This document shows, piece after piece, positions 8,792-20,884 of a stretch of 64,000 bases of DNA. Each line of letters begins with the position of its first letter. Position 1 is the stretch's first letter. Source of the DNA: Lampris incognitus. Its lineage: Eukaryota > Chordata > Actinopteri > Lampriformes > Lampridae. A model generated the notes under the pieces. That model saw only the letters and a program-made list of their open reading frames with translations. It did not search any database and was not told the origin of the DNA. The translations under genes were made by a program, and so were the position numbers. The DNA lies in contig NC_079224.1 in assembly GCF_029633865.1 (NCBI RefSeq), forward strand, positions 18,937,126 through 19,001,125. Direction: 5' to 3'.

Positions 8792-11626
8792 CAGGAGACT
8801 ACATCACTGCCACCACTTGCGCGCTCCACCTTTCTCCCCATCTCTCTCTGCCCATTAGTCACATCTCTTAGACTCGGGCAGAACTTCCACACGCGCCCTT
8901 CTTGCCTCTGCCCCAAGGGATACACCCTGGAGTCTCACTGTGGAAACCTTCCAAGTAAGCTCCGCTCTGCTCTTATTTCCTGGCGACTGGCTGCTTTCTG
9001 AGTGCAGTCAGCAACACACTCCATATCCCAGGAGCACTGTGTTTCAGTAACACACACCCCCACACCCCCCACCGCCAGACAGAAATGGTCAGCAGAGCAT
9101 CATGCGTTGTTGACACTGGGGAGAAACACGCAAAGAGGAATGAACTCTGGTCTTTATTTTCAAACCAACAGACAGAGTTTTACCATTTGGTGAAGTGCTT
9201 ATTTTAAAACCAAAAAAAAAGAACTTTTTTTTTTGTCTGAAGTTGCTTTTGTGATACTACACAAAAGTCTGAAAAGATTTTGTCCTTGTATTGTTGCTAT
9301 GCAGGCAGTTTCTGGTAGTAGAAAGGACTGTGATTCTCATTTCTTTTCATACTGAATCAAGTGCCTTTTGTGAGTGTTGTTTTTATGGAGAGATATTTTG
9401 TACATGGTATATTTCCAGAGTACTCCAATCTTTTCAAACAAACAATATGCTTTAAAGTGGACACAGAGAGGTATCTTTAATATAAAGGCTCGGTTTAATT
9501 CTAGCTGGTGTTTCTTGACTCATCAAATGCTGGGTTATTGTCAAGGTTATATTCTTCTTTTTCCAATTTGCTTGTGCCATTATATAGACACATTTTGTTT
9601 TTGTTTTTTTGTTTTGTTTTTTTTTTTTGTTTTTTTTTTGTGGTCATTCATTATACATAGAATAGTTTCTTATGTGTTTTACGTAAAGGAATATGTTTGC
9701 AATTGTGAACAGTACTTGCACCCCAAATTGCAGATAGTTTTTGGCATCTGTGATACAATTTTCATCTTAGAATACAGAAAGTGTGTGCCATTTCCATACC
9801 CCCCCCCCCCCCCGTGTCATTTTATTTTTTGCCAAATAAAATATTTCAGTTTCAGCTTACTATTTTACTTGGAGTGGAGCTAAAACCATTGTTAGTGAGT
9901 ATAGTATGATAGATTATTCTTTTGGCAATAAGCCCTCAGTTGTATATTTTTAATGTTTATGGGTCATACATGTTTTGTGATCCTTATTCTTTTAGACTGT
10001 TAGTGTTTAGCCAGCATGCAAAGAATTTTAAGCACATTAGGGGCTGCAGTTCTACAATCTCACCCATAGGGAGAGACCTCAACACAAAATTCATTCTTGA
10101 TTGTACACAGTTGCAAGGGTATCCCTTTCGTTGTTTCAATTCATCTACTTACAGTAAATGGGTAGAGTGCCATTTTTTTTTTTTTTTAATGAATTAATTC
10201 TCGTTGGGGTAATGGGTTGAGTCTGGACAGTGTCGAAGACACACTGTGCTGTACTTGATTCACATACAGCGTTTGACCCAGCCTAGTTCACTCTAGTATG
10301 ATACCAGTGAAAGACAGGATGTGTGGCGTTTACCTTCCTAGATTCTCTAAACTGCTCTTCACCTCAGTGCCTAAGTTGAGAGGGTGCACACAGTGCTGCA
10401 ACATTTATTACCATGGCAATAACTTTTTTTGCTGGGGAGAATCCATCCCATGGTAGTTGGTTTAGAAGTCGAGAGCACTTTGCAAGGCTAGCCATACAGG
10501 TTTGAGTGACACTAGGGCTGGCCCGATTCTCACTTTACAGATTCTGAAAAATCATCAGTGTTTTATGAACCCTTTGAACTTTACATTTACTGGAAGTCTG
10601 TCAAAAAACTATTTTGAATTAATTTACAGCTTATTTGAACACTTGCAAATTCAGATTTTTTTTTTCCGGACAATTACAATATAACTTGATCCTTATTTAG
10701 ATGTTTCCTGAGCGTCTATTCTGCTTCTAGCAGCCAAAAAACATCTCATTGTTAAAGCCAACTGTTTCATGAGAAGTCATTGTGTTTTTATTCTGGAGGA
10801 AATGTGAAACGATACCTTCCTAATATCACAGGTGTCCCAGCCAATGGTTTGATGCTGAAGATTTGGGGCCAGCCCTAACTGAAACACTACCGGAGCACTG
10901 CAAAAGGACCACGACGCACCTCATCATGGCATTGATGCCTTACTGCCTGTGGAGGCTTAGAGCAATTTTTTACTCATAGTAATAACCTTGGAATTTACAA
11001 GTTCTAGTATTATCTTTTACATTTGCTCACTCTTATTAGGTGTAATAAAGGCTCAAGACCATATTTGTGGAACCTCATGGGGTCAAATGAATAGCCTTGT
11101 GAAGCACAAAGAGATGAAGCATGGGAAGGCTCTTTGGCTCCCATCTCTGGGACAGTATGTCCAACGAAGCCTCCCATGCTTTATTCAGTTTCTTTTTTGG
11201 TCTTTCTCTCTTTCTAAAGTCTTGATGCCATATTGGAGAGGCCTGCATTATTTAATGAGAGTGCTTCCAAGGACTTTTCCTTTTCCCAGTCATAAGCTTG
11301 CTGCTCCTACAGGCGTATTGAATTATTTCTCGTCGCTGACATAAGCATTTTAAGATGTTTGTGCTGATGAGTTTGATGCTCATGATGGGAGTTTCGGTGC
11401 AATGTCCTTTTGATATGAATTTGTTTCGCCTACTCTTCTCAACCTTTCTCTGAAAATGTTGGTATTGTGATATTTTTGTAGTTACCTTTTGTCAGTATTT
11501 GGTTTTGAAATGTTGCATATTTACCCATTGTATCCACCTGGTGTCCCACCCCCCACCCCCCCTCCCAATATTCTCTCAGCTCAGTAATGTCCCTCTCCCC
11601 CCTTTGGTAAGAATTCTGTCAGGGGA

Positions 11627-11660
<34 letters not shown>

Positions 11661-13034
11661 GCTTTAGATGGGTGTCTGTCCGTCTGTGCCCCCTTCACAG
11701 GAATTCGTTTCTCACGCGTAATCAAAGAATTACTTCCATCTTGATTCTTGATTTAATACCAAAGTTCTACAACACTTGAGTTTCCGCTGTGCTCACAGAT
11801 TATTTTGTAAGGTTTTTTTTCCCCCTCATTGGTTCACTTTTGAGTCATCGCTTCATTGTTTTCATCTTGATCATCATCTTCTGTTTCTCTCACAATAAAA
11901 TGGTTCATTGAAACTAGACTTTTGTCATGCTCATTGTAGAATTTATTTCTTGTCCTATATGGTTGGGTATCGTTTTGGATTTTATGATTCCAGCTTTCAT
12001 TTGAATCTACTCCTCATTGAATCCCAATTCTGATTCTTGTAGTTGTTTTTCTTTCTTTTTTTTCCTAGGAAGAAGCCAATGTTTTAAAACCATTATCCTA
12101 AGATATTAATTTTGGGTTTGGGATGTTGGTCATCTCCCTGTAATATTGCAATCAAATTACTACACCAAGATACAGTATCATCCTTTATAATTCTACTTTT
12201 ACTGTCACATCATACCAGTTGTATAAAGTAATTTTAACATAATTTGGAAACCCTATCTAAATGAAGGAGATGACAGTTGAAGGGATGTAACCCTTTATTG
12301 GTGTATCTTGTCACCACTTGGTGACCTTCATACACCCTCCCATCTCACCTGGAGGAGTGGATGTATTGCTCTTATGAGAAATAAATATAAACATCATTCC
12401 CTATCTTTGGCCATAAAGGGTGGATGTTCACTGTGTGTTGTAGCTGAGCTGATGGTACTAGTGCTAGCTGAATATGGGGTGTCATGATGACTGGAATGGG
12501 GAGACGTCAAAATCGGTGCAATTCTTTCAGGTTTAAACTTGCAATAAATGCTTTGCCATATTGGAATTGCATCCTCCACTGTATTAAAATCATCTTGTAG
12601 CAATGATTACAGTTTGCCGTGTTGCAGCTTTGTTTAGTGAAGCTCAGCTACAGTTTGCTCTTTACTTAATGTGGCCCTCTGTATACACGCCGTCTCAACC
12701 AGGGCTTTTTAGTCTTTTTTTTTCTGCGAATGTAACTACTTCCAGGATTCCACAAGCATCCTCAAAATTCACGTTTCTTATTAAAACATCTGTTTCTTGG
12801 ACATTTCTAAGTATTTCTCGGTACCCAATCCTATAGGGACATGGTTTTAAGGTCAAAGGGTCATTACTTGAGACTGGTGTGAGATATCATATCCATCATG
12901 TCTGTTCCTGTAAAGGTCTATAGATTCCAGCGGTTGAGACAGGGATTTTACTGTGCCCTATTTCTAGTATATATTTTTACAGTAATTTTATCCATTAATT
13001 TTTCCACATCTCCTCCCAAACATGTCATAATAAA
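8792..13034 (+). other. probable ctdspl 3' UTR and downstream region
   Basis: No coding region follows the ctdspl stop for several kilobases, as expected for the long CTDSPL 3' UTR. AATAAA signals occur at 9835-9840, 11894-11899 and 13029-13034. A further one at 13592-13597 lies outside. T-rich runs near 9600-9640 and a C-run near 9799-9813 are simple sequence. Which signal is used cannot be told from sequence alone. Confidence 0.45.
11630..11655. repeat. (GT)n microsatellite
   Basis: About 13 uninterrupted GT units. Confidence 0.9.
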
Positions 13035-13830
13035 GCACCTTTTTATAAAAAAAAATTAACGTCCGTCTCATTTCTCCTGAGTTCATGTTTACTAGGCCCA
13101 GAAAACCTGTTTTTGTCACATAAAAGCTTTAAGAGGAGAGTGAGGAGAAAGTGAAGAATGAGTGTAAATTTAGACACTTCAGTGTGCTTTACATGATTTT
13201 TGTCAACCTGCTAGGAGGCCCGGATGGGTTGTTTTAATGTAAATTTGCTGGCTTGAATAGTGCTGAAATCGAGCCCCTCGGCATAAATAAAGATGAGCTT
13301 TATTTTAAGCTTGCAAAGAAAATGCTGACTTGATGATGAATGTTGCTGAACAAATGCTGTTGGCATCTTTTTTTCTTTTTTTTTTAGATGGTCTTCAGCG
13401 GAAAGGGACGTAAATTTGATTCCAATTTATCGCAATTGTGGCAAATCCAAGAACTTTGTATTCGAGCATTAAAACTGCATTCTGCCTGGTGTTCAAAGGA
13501 TCAACTCTGTTCTGTTTTACAGTAAGAACCTTTGCCAAGGGTGTGTACTACCCAAAGTTCCTAACCACTGTGTGTTTCCTTGCTGGAAAACAATAAAGGA
13601 GCTAGGAGACTCCTTGTCATGGCCCTGTTTCAGTATTGGGACGCAGCCCATGGAGGCTTTTTTTTTGTTGCTAAAACACCATGACTCCATTTAATTGGAC
13701 AACAGTCATCAAAGGTCATTCACAGAGCAGTTCAGTGATTGGACAGCCAGGATGAACTGAGTCCACTTTTTCACGTCAATATTGGCTCTTGGCACTCGTC
13801 TGACCGAGTCCACATCTGATCCATTACTTC
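13035..13830. other. no recognised gene; intergenic
   Basis: AT-rich sequence with T-runs and one extra AATAAA (13592). No exon or repeat family was recognised. Confidence 0.4.
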
Positions 13831-13841
13831 ATTAAAAACAT

Positions 13842-13969
13842 CCATCCATCCATTATCCAAACCCTTTATCCTGCTCTCAGGGTTGTGGGGATGCTGGAGT
13901 CTATCCCAGCAGTCATTGGGCAGCAGGCGGGGAGACACCCTGGGCAGGACGCCAGGCCATCATAGGGCC

Positions 13970-14048
<79 letters not shown>

Positions 14049-14255
14049 GGACAATTTAGTACGGCCGATTCACCTGACCTACATGACTGTGGGAGGAAAC
14101 CGGAGCACCCAGAGGAAACCCACGCAGACACGGGGAGAACATGCAAACTCCACACAGAGGACGACCCGGGATGACCCCCAAGGGGGGACTACCCCGGGGC
14201 TCGAACCCAGGACCTTCTTCTTGTGAGGCGACCGCGTTAACCACTGCGCCACCAT
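13842..14255 (-). repeat. tRNA-derived SINE, family A (A2) with expanded CA tract
   Basis: In reverse orientation, the tRNA-like head is at the right end (GGGCTCGAACCCAGG region) and the tail motif CATCCATTATCCAAACC at the left. An exact 11-bp target duplication, ATTAAAAACAT, flanks it (13831-13841 and 14256-14266). An internal CA tract of about 75 bp replaces the short TGTGTG of other copies. Confidence 0.85.
13970..14044. repeat. (AC)n microsatellite inside SINE A2
   Basis: About 37 uninterrupted AC units, at the site where sister copies have only 5-10 bases of AC/GT. Confidence 0.95.
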
Positions 14256-14527
14256 ATTAAAAACATGTTACACTATTAGTTTGAAGTTAATGGAAACAAA
14301 TGGAAGGAGAAGTATTAAGTTTTTCTGTCAGGAAATAGACTTCCTAATATTCCTCCCTCAGTTTAAAATGAAATCTTTTAATGAAGGTAAAGTCAACAGT
14401 ATCGCTGATGGGAAAGACATACAGCCTGACCAATCACTGTTATCCTCAGGCAAACTGTCGTCCAATCAGATCAGGTGAAACACCCTAGGAGGCGTGGTTA
14501 TGGCAGAGGTGGCGCGTTATCAGATAT

Positions 14528-14739
14528 TGTGGAGTTAGAAAACAACGAGACAGGAGACGTGAGAGTAGACGTAGTCGAGGTAGTTTACTAGCTCCAACTT
14601 AGCATGTCATACATTCGACAACGACACTGAACTCTGATCCGGAAGCGGAAGTGCATTATCTGACCCCTCGCCTCTTCCCTTAAAGGTACACCTTCCTCTT
14701 AGGTGAATGTCTCTCGTTATATAGATGTGGGTCACCACA
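14528..14739 (-). repeat. solo LTR
   Basis: 212 bp with TGTGG/CCACA inverted termini and a 4-bp duplication, ATAT, on each side (14524-14527 and 14740-14743). Reading on the - strand there is a TATATAA close to the start. No internal retroelement sequence is attached, so it looks like an LTR-LTR recombination product. Orientation is tentative. Confidence 0.6.
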
Positions 14740-15129
14740 ATATAAACTTTCTCCTTGGTTTTATTGATGGTGATATTGATGTAGTTATACAGATGTGTTT
14801 TCACGATGAAGAAATATTCACTTTTACAAAATTCCAGTTGAATTCTGTGTGTTGTCTGTGATGAAGAGGTTACATGTGTGTTCATTATATATCTAAAGAG
14901 ATAATGGCTCACATTATTTAAACTCATCAGTATGGGTAGTACTGTGGTTTTCTCTTCATAAACGGACATTAGCACCTCATTTTTACAGCTAGCTCCATTT
15001 TGACCTTCTGGTGGTTTGATGCCCGGAAGAATCATAAAAAGTGGGCTTTCATCCAAATATGATATATCACACTTAATTTACATATTGATTTTAATGGGCT
15101 TTCACCACGCATTAACTTTACACTGAATT

Positions 15130-15250
15130 CACAGAAAGTTGAATCAGTTCATCTGAACAACGTTTATTGAGAGAGAAACATTTCATCACTCATCTAAGCG
15201 ACCTCTTCAGTCTCAGCTGACTGCAGGTATCCCCACCCTTATAAACAATA
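15130..15250 (-). repeat. dispersed repeat C, copy 2
   Basis: Reverse-complement match of 5445-5567, including the CTTAGATGAGTGATGAAA module. Confidence 0.55.
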
Positions 15251-15254
15251 TCCA

Positions 15255-15560
15255 AAGGAGTTGAATCAAGTGCAACTGGACTTGGTATATATCCGTGAAG
15301 ACGTTTCGCCTCTCATCCAAAAGGCTTCCTCAGTTCGTGCCTTTCTGACTAGACAAAGCTAGTCTGACTGGCTGGTGATGAGACTCAGAATTCATCCTCT
15401 TGGAGTCGTTGTCAGAGATATAGATGTCCATGGCTCTTTGTGTCCCGATGTTTACCAACGCCCGTCGCTAACAGAGCCATAGATATGAGTGGCTCTTCTA
15501 TATCTATGCCTCTGTGACCATGACCTGGATGAATGAGAACATTCACAGACACTTATAAAC
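15255..15560 (-). repeat. dispersed repeat D (teleost repeat with GAGGCGAAACGTCTT module)
   Basis: On the - strand it contains TTTTGGATGAGAGGCGAAAC followed by GTCTTCACG. Near 15540-15560 a second CTTATAAACAATAC-type end resembles the end of repeat C, so C and D may be modules of one element. The family is recognised only as a dispersed repeat. Confidence 0.45.
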
Positions 15561-15637
15561 AATACAATGGCATAACGACAGAAAACAACGATCGAATTCC
15601 TATGCAAATTGGCATGACTTTTCAATGGCAATGTGTA

Positions 15638-17714
15638 CTATTCACAGAGGATTTGGGAATGGTTGCAATCACGGCACTGTAAGATGGCAACAGATGTATT
15701 CTGGAGCTCCTCTAACCACCTGGCAATCTGCCCCTCTGGCTCTGTGAAGGTCATGAGCCACTGAAGAGCAGAGTGGTCAGTCCTCACAGTGAAAGGCAGG
15801 CCACACAGGTAGTGCCTGAAGTGCCTGATTGACAGCATCACTGCTAAGAGCTCCCTGCGGGTGATGCAGTGGTGCCGCTCAGCCTTGTTGAATGCCTGGC
15901 TGAAGTACACCACCACTTGCTCCCCCTCAGGCCCCATCTGACAAAGCACACCTCCCACACCCACTCTGCTAATGTCTGTGTCCAGGATGAACGGCAAAGT
16001 GGGGTTGGCTGGAGCGAGCACCGGGGCCTCACTCAGGGCACGCTGAAGGTTGCTGAATGCCCCCTGACTTTGCTCAGTCCACACAAAGTCACTATCTTTC
16101 TGTAGCAGCTGAAATAGGGGTGCAGCAGTGCATGAGAAACCTCGTAAAAACCTCCTGTAGTATGAGGCCAGGCCTAAGAAGCTCTTCAGCTGTTTCTGGT
16201 TGGTGGGAGTGGGCCAGTCTGCGACAGCTTGCACCTTCTCCTCCATGGTGCCGGTGCCCCCCCCCCCCACCTTGTGCCCCAAAAAGGGATACCTCTCTTT
16301 GCATAAAGTGGCACTTCTCAGGGTGCAGCTTTAGGCCAGCTGTTTGGACCTTTTCCAGCACCAGCCACAGGGATCCCAGGGCAGCCTCGAAGGAGCTGCT
16401 ATGCGCCAAGATGTCATCAAGGTAAAACTGGCACTGCTGTCGGGGAATACCAGCCAGCACACCTTGTCTATCAACCTCACGAAGGTGGCAGGGGCATGAC
16501 AAAGTCCAAAGCTGAGGACCTTGAACTGCCACAACCCCCACCCGGTACAGAAGGCTGTCTTGGGTCTGGCCTCTGGAGAGAGAGGTACCTGGTAATACCC
16601 ACTGCAGAGGTCTAAAGAGGAGAATCAGCAAGACCCCAAGACTAGTTCCATGGACTTGTCGATGTGAGGCAGGGGGTATGAATCTTTCTTTGTTACCTCA
16701 TTCACCAGCCTGCAGTCCGAGCAAAGCCACCAGCTGCCTTTCTTTCTGTGATCCATGACGAACGACGGCTGCTGCCCAGGGGCTGTCAGAAGGCTTTATG
16801 ATTCTGCCTGCAGCATGGTCAACACAGCTTCATCACGAGCCTGCTGACGAGCCAGAGGGAGGTGCCAGGGGTGACACTTGATAGGCTGTGCGTCCCCTGT
16901 ATCCATCTTGTGCTATACTAGGTGAGTCCTCCCCACCTCCTCATCACTCATTGCAAAACTGCCCTGGAACTACAGTAGCAGCTGCCACAGATGCTCCTGC
17001 TGCTGGGGCTCTAGGCTGCCACAGTTCTTCCTTTATACCTCCATTACTGCAGACAGCACCCCCTCCTCTCATCTGAGGCCTCAGGGACAGGACTGGTACT
17101 GAGTGGCTCATGCTGGGGGTGGTGAAGGGGGGCTCGTGCCGGGTGGGTGTCACAAGACAATGAGACAAGGGGGGGGGTCCCCACTGCACTAGTGTCTGGT
17201 GTAAAAAGTCTGACAGGGGGCATGGTAAGGACGTCAACGGGGGCTATGGTGACAGCAGGCCCCCCTTTGAAGCTCACTGTATCTCCTTCTGGATCCAGCT
17301 GGCAGCCCATAGCCCTCAAAAAAATCCAAAGCTAGGATATACGGGTCCTGCACCACAGCTATCCACACCGGGTGACGCATCAACCTACCCCCTACAGTCA
17401 CAGTCAACATGCCTTTGCCTTTCAGAGGTACTAGTTTGCCTGTGACAGTGCAGTCACACAGTGGTGAGCTCAAACTGATGCCAGCCCAGCACCACATCTG
17501 GCCTCATCAAGGTCACAGTCAACCCTATGTCCACTAGAGCAGAGCAGGACATCGTCTCCACTGTGACAGGGACATAACAAGAGTCCCCAACACAGGTACG
17601 CCCCAGCACGATGACATGCTCCAGACATGTGTTGTCATCTGCTTCTGGGGGAGTGGAACCTGGCTCCCCTGGCTGTGCTGTTGGGCCCCTCCTGTTGATG
17701 GCCTTTGATACCAT
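15638..17714 (-). pseudogene. degraded Ty3/gypsy pol (protease to RNase H)
   Basis: Reading right to left, 17714-17234 has protease-like pieces. SCSALVDIGLTVTLMRPD looks like a DTG site changed to DIG. Then comes the catalytic reverse transcriptase motif YLDDILAHSSSFEAAL near 16430-16370. The thumb LKSFLGLASYYRRFLRGFS and RNase H (DTDISRVGVGGVLCQ, VRTDHSALQWLM) end about 15638. Several frameshifts and stops separate the pieces, and integrase is missing on the left. The sequence differs from both other gypsy elements in the window, so it is a third family. It adjoins a 5'-truncated LINE at about 17700. Confidence 0.75.
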
Positions 17715-19672
17715 TGATCACTATACACTATTAGACAGAATACATTTAATTTTGGTCTCCCCAGCTTAGCTCTCTCTTGGCTTAAGTCCTATTCATCTGG
17801 AAGAGCACATTGTGACTGCTATCATAATATTACATCACATCAAAATTCTTCTGAAGTTAAATACGGTGTACCCCAGGGCTCAGTTCTTGGTTCTCTACTT
17901 TTTCCTCTCTTTATATTTAACCTCTTGGCCAAACTATATGCAGTCATGGAATAAATTCCCACTGCTATGCAGATGATACTCATCTGTATGTGCCTATAAG
18001 GGCTGATGATCATACTCAAATGACTAATTCAGAGGCCTGCTTGGCTGCTGTGAAAAACTGGATGTTACTAAATTTCCTGCTTGTAAATTTGGATAAAACT
18101 GAGACGTTGGTTGTTGGCCCTGCTAGACACAGACACCAATTTGATCAAGTAAAAAAAAAAAAAAAACAATTGACAACTCTGATTTCACAGAGTGTGGCAG
18201 CCAAAAATCCTGGTGTTACATTTGATCCCAGCCTTTCCTTTGATCGACATTAAAGAAATCACCTAGGCTGTTTTTCCCCCCATTTGCGTAACATAGCTAA
18301 AATTTGTTTTTTCTATATTTTCTGTATTTGTCTATAGCTGATGCAGAGACTCTAATACATGCATTTTTTTTCCATCCAGACTTGATTATTTTAATGTTGT
18401 TTTCAGGTCTGCCACATGCTAGTACTAAAAGTCTTCAGGTGGTTCAAAATGCTGCAGCTAGAATCTTAACTAAAACTAGAAAAACTGACCATATTACACC
18501 AATTCATGGCTCCCTTTATTGGCTTCCTATCCATGTTACACCAGATTTCAAGGTGCTTCTGCTGACTTATAAAATCCTAAATGGGCTTGCCCCATCATAG
18601 CTGTCTGATCTCCTTAAACCGTACATTCCATTTCGAGCTCTCCACTTTCAAAATACATGGCTCCTGTGTGTACCAAGAAGTCAGCTGGTGGCAGGGCCTT
18701 TTCCTATCAGGCCCCGGAATAACGTGCCTGCTGTCATCAGACAATCAAGAGTCTGTTGGGTCCGTTAAATCCAAGCTTAAAACTCATCTTTTTGCTTTAG
18801 CCTACAATTAGTTGCCTTTGAGTGCTCCAAAACGTGTACTGCATGGCAGGTCGGTTTCTGTCTCCATGAATTTACCAAGCGCTGTTCTGCCGACGAGATT
18901 ATAGAATATAGACTGACTCTACTGCAAACTTTTCTCTTCTCTCACATGTATTTTCTCTCTCTGAATGATGTCTTCTCCTTTCTCTTTTTCTGTGTATGTG
19001 AATGGTGTGATGTGAGTCTCCCTTGCGTACACATCCAGTCTGTCGTCCCAGGTCTCCATGGTGATGGTGGTCACCACCTGGACATTGCTTGGCATCCTCC
19101 TCATCACATTTTCTTTTTAAATACCTTATAAATCCATATAATTTTGTTATCCTGTTTCAATATTGTATCCTCTCACTCAGATGTGTGACTAATTTTTTTT
19201 TCTATCATCTCTTCCGCCGTGTATGTGAATGGTGTGATGCGAGTTTCCCATGTGCATGTGTAGTCTGTCCTCCTGTCAGGTCTACATAGTGATGGTGGTC
19301 ACGTGGCTCAGGTCCTGGGCTGTTCCGGTGGCATCTGGATACTGCTTGGCATCCTCCTCATCATATTCAGGTATTTTATAATTCCATTATAATTCCGTTA
19401 TCTTCTTTCAATGTTGTATTCTGTAAATTGTGTACCCACAACATCCATTGCACGTTGCCCGTCTTGGGAGAGACTTCCCTCCTCTGTTGCTCTCCACTCT
19501 CCTTGAGGTTTCTTACTATTTTTTATCCCTGTTAAAGGGTTTTTTGTTTCGTTTTTTTTTTTTGGGAGTTGAACCTTATCCAGTGTAAGGGTCTAAGGAC
19601 GGGATGTTGTATTGCTTTAAAGCCCACTGAGGCAAATTTGTGATAATGGGCTGTACAAATAAAATTGACGGC
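17700..19672 (+). mobile_element. L2/CR1-group LINE, 5'-truncated, degraded
   Basis: It starts inside the reverse transcriptase at AFDTIDH-like sequence and continues through GVPQGSVLGSL and a YADDTHLYV region near 17970. It then enters the C-terminal segment: VQNAAARILTKTRK, then HITPIHGSLYWLPI, and finally FKVLLLTYKILNGLAPS (to 18600). The 3' UTR ends in GGGCTGTACAAATAAAATTGA near 19645-19668, typical of this LINE group. Frameshifts and a poly-A insertion near 18155 make it inactive. It would have encoded the replicase for target-primed reverse transcription. Confidence 0.75.
18990..19375 (+). repeat. imperfect tandem duplication in the LINE 3' UTR
   Basis: 18990-19110 and about 19215-19365 share GTGTATGTGAATGGTGTGAT at the start and a GATGGTGGTCAC...TGCTTGGCATCCTCCTCATCA end. 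The second copy carries an extra segment. Confidence 0.7.
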
Positions 19673-19893
19673 GCAGCTGAGAAAACAGGGTTGGAGTTAA
19701 GGTTGGGGCGGGGTCCGCGTAGCCCCCTTTACGCGGGCCCCTAGGCGTTACTCTGAGCCCTAGGTGATTTGGGGGCACTCCCTGACGAAATGCCCTCCCT
19801 GGCTGACCACACCCCAAGCAGACCCTGGGGCCTAGGCGTGGCCTGCGTGCTTATTAATTCTGTCACTTCAAGATGGCCGCCCGCGAGCATTAC
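19673..19893 (+). other. GC-rich segment, probable LINE 5' UTR, left of the gypsy insertion
   Basis: CpG-rich sequence with CAAGATGGCCGCC (19869-19881), a YY1-site-like motif. It continues across the gypsy insertion into the LINE at 24661 onward. Confidence 0.4.
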
Positions 19894-20053
19894 TGTTTCA
19901 GTAGGCTATCTTATAAAGAATGACACACACACGAGTTGCTCAGTGCAGCCAAGTATCTTCAAAGTGATGTAACATGTTCCTGAGCGCGGGTCATGTGTAT
20001 CTAAGGTAAACTAGTGGATAGCCGATGGCATCGATCTATCTAGACCCGTAACA
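19894..20053 (-). repeat. 3' LTR of the complete gypsy
   Basis: 160 bp with TGTT/AACA-type ends, identical to 24501-24660. Confidence 0.95.
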
Positions 20054-20068
20054 TCCTCCTTTTCCAAG
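20054..20068 (-). other. polypurine tract of the complete gypsy
   Basis: CTTGGAAAAGGAGGA on the - strand, directly before the 3' LTR. It would prime plus-strand DNA synthesis. Confidence 0.75.
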
Positions 20069-20253
20069 TATAAACACATACACATGAAGTTAGTGCAAAA
20101 TAAAATTACTTTCATATATGAACAACCAATAACAGTGCAACAGCAGTAAATCTCTTCCTATCCCATACCAGTGTAATAACCACAGTAGCGTATGATAACA
20201 TTTCTCCTCTTTTCCCCCTCTCTCCCACATAGCAACCATCAACATTATTCAGA

Positions 20254-20850
20254 TTACATAGTGAGTTTCAGTGGAGGTTTAGACAGCCGTCCAACCCTTG
20301 TGTAAGTGTGTCCATCCGAACGCGGAGCGCCAACAGGAGTAGATGGCGCCTTGGGCATGGACCTGATGGGGCTCGGCTCGAACACAGCCTGAGGGGTCTC
20401 AATGACAGTTTCTGTAGCTGGATCCCCGTCCGGTGCGTGTGCCGCAGCGGGTTCAACAGGATCGTGCGCGGCTCGTGCAGCTGGCTCAGCCACTCTGAGA
20501 TCGATCCTGTTACGACGGTACAGGGAGCCATCAATGTCCACAAGATAAGACCTCGGCGCAACCCTGCGGAGACAAGTTCCGACTCTCCAGCGGCCAGTGT
20601 TATCACCTGGCAGGGGCTTCATCCGTACGACTTCCCCAATTTCAAGTGCCGGCAATTCACGGGCAGATCTGTCATAGAAGGATTTGGCGAGTTGCTTCCT
20701 GTGGCGCAGCTTTTCAGTGACGCCCACGACAACAGCTGGTTCCAGGAGCTTGCTTGCCGCCGGGATGGACGTCTTCAACCGGCGGGACATGAGGCGTTGT
20801 GCTGGGCTGCTGCCCATGTTTTCCGTAGGTGTATTCCTCCAGTGAAGCAC
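20254..20850 (-). CDS. integrase C-terminal part of the gypsy, out of frame
   Basis: 198 codons open on the - strand, carrying on from the integrase core. It includes WRNTPTENMGSSPAQRLMSR, a motif typical of gypsy integrase ends, and then a basic region and GEVVRMKPLPGD-like beta segment. A proline-rich tail follows. It is displaced by one base relative to the main frame at the A-run near 20910, and an ATG inside it is probably not a real start. No chromodomain was recognised. Confidence 0.75.
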   Translation of the reverse strand: MLHWRNTPTENMGSSPAQRLMSRRLKTSIPAASKLLEPAVVVGVTEKLRHRKQLAKSFYDRSARELPALEIGEVVRMKPLPGDNTGRWRVGTCLRRVAPRSYLVDIDGSLYRRNRIDLRVAEPAARAAHDPVEPAAAHAPDGDPATETVIETPQAVFEPSPIRSMPKAPSTPVGAPRSDGHTYTRVGRLSKPPLKLTM

Positions 20851-20884
20851 GGCTTTCCAGGGGTCTTCACCATCATGCGCGGCC

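Noticed and set aside
9374-10197. Open frames of 169 and 91 codons in the ctdspl downstream region
   Set aside because: Low-complexity Phe/Ile-rich translations of T-rich 3' UTR sequence.
13866-14054. Open frame encoding a Cys-Val repeat
   Set aside because: Translation of the CA microsatellite in a SINE.
14607-15056. 149-codon open frame on the - strand
   Set aside because: It overlaps the solo LTR and an AT-rich region; no motif seen. Probably chance.
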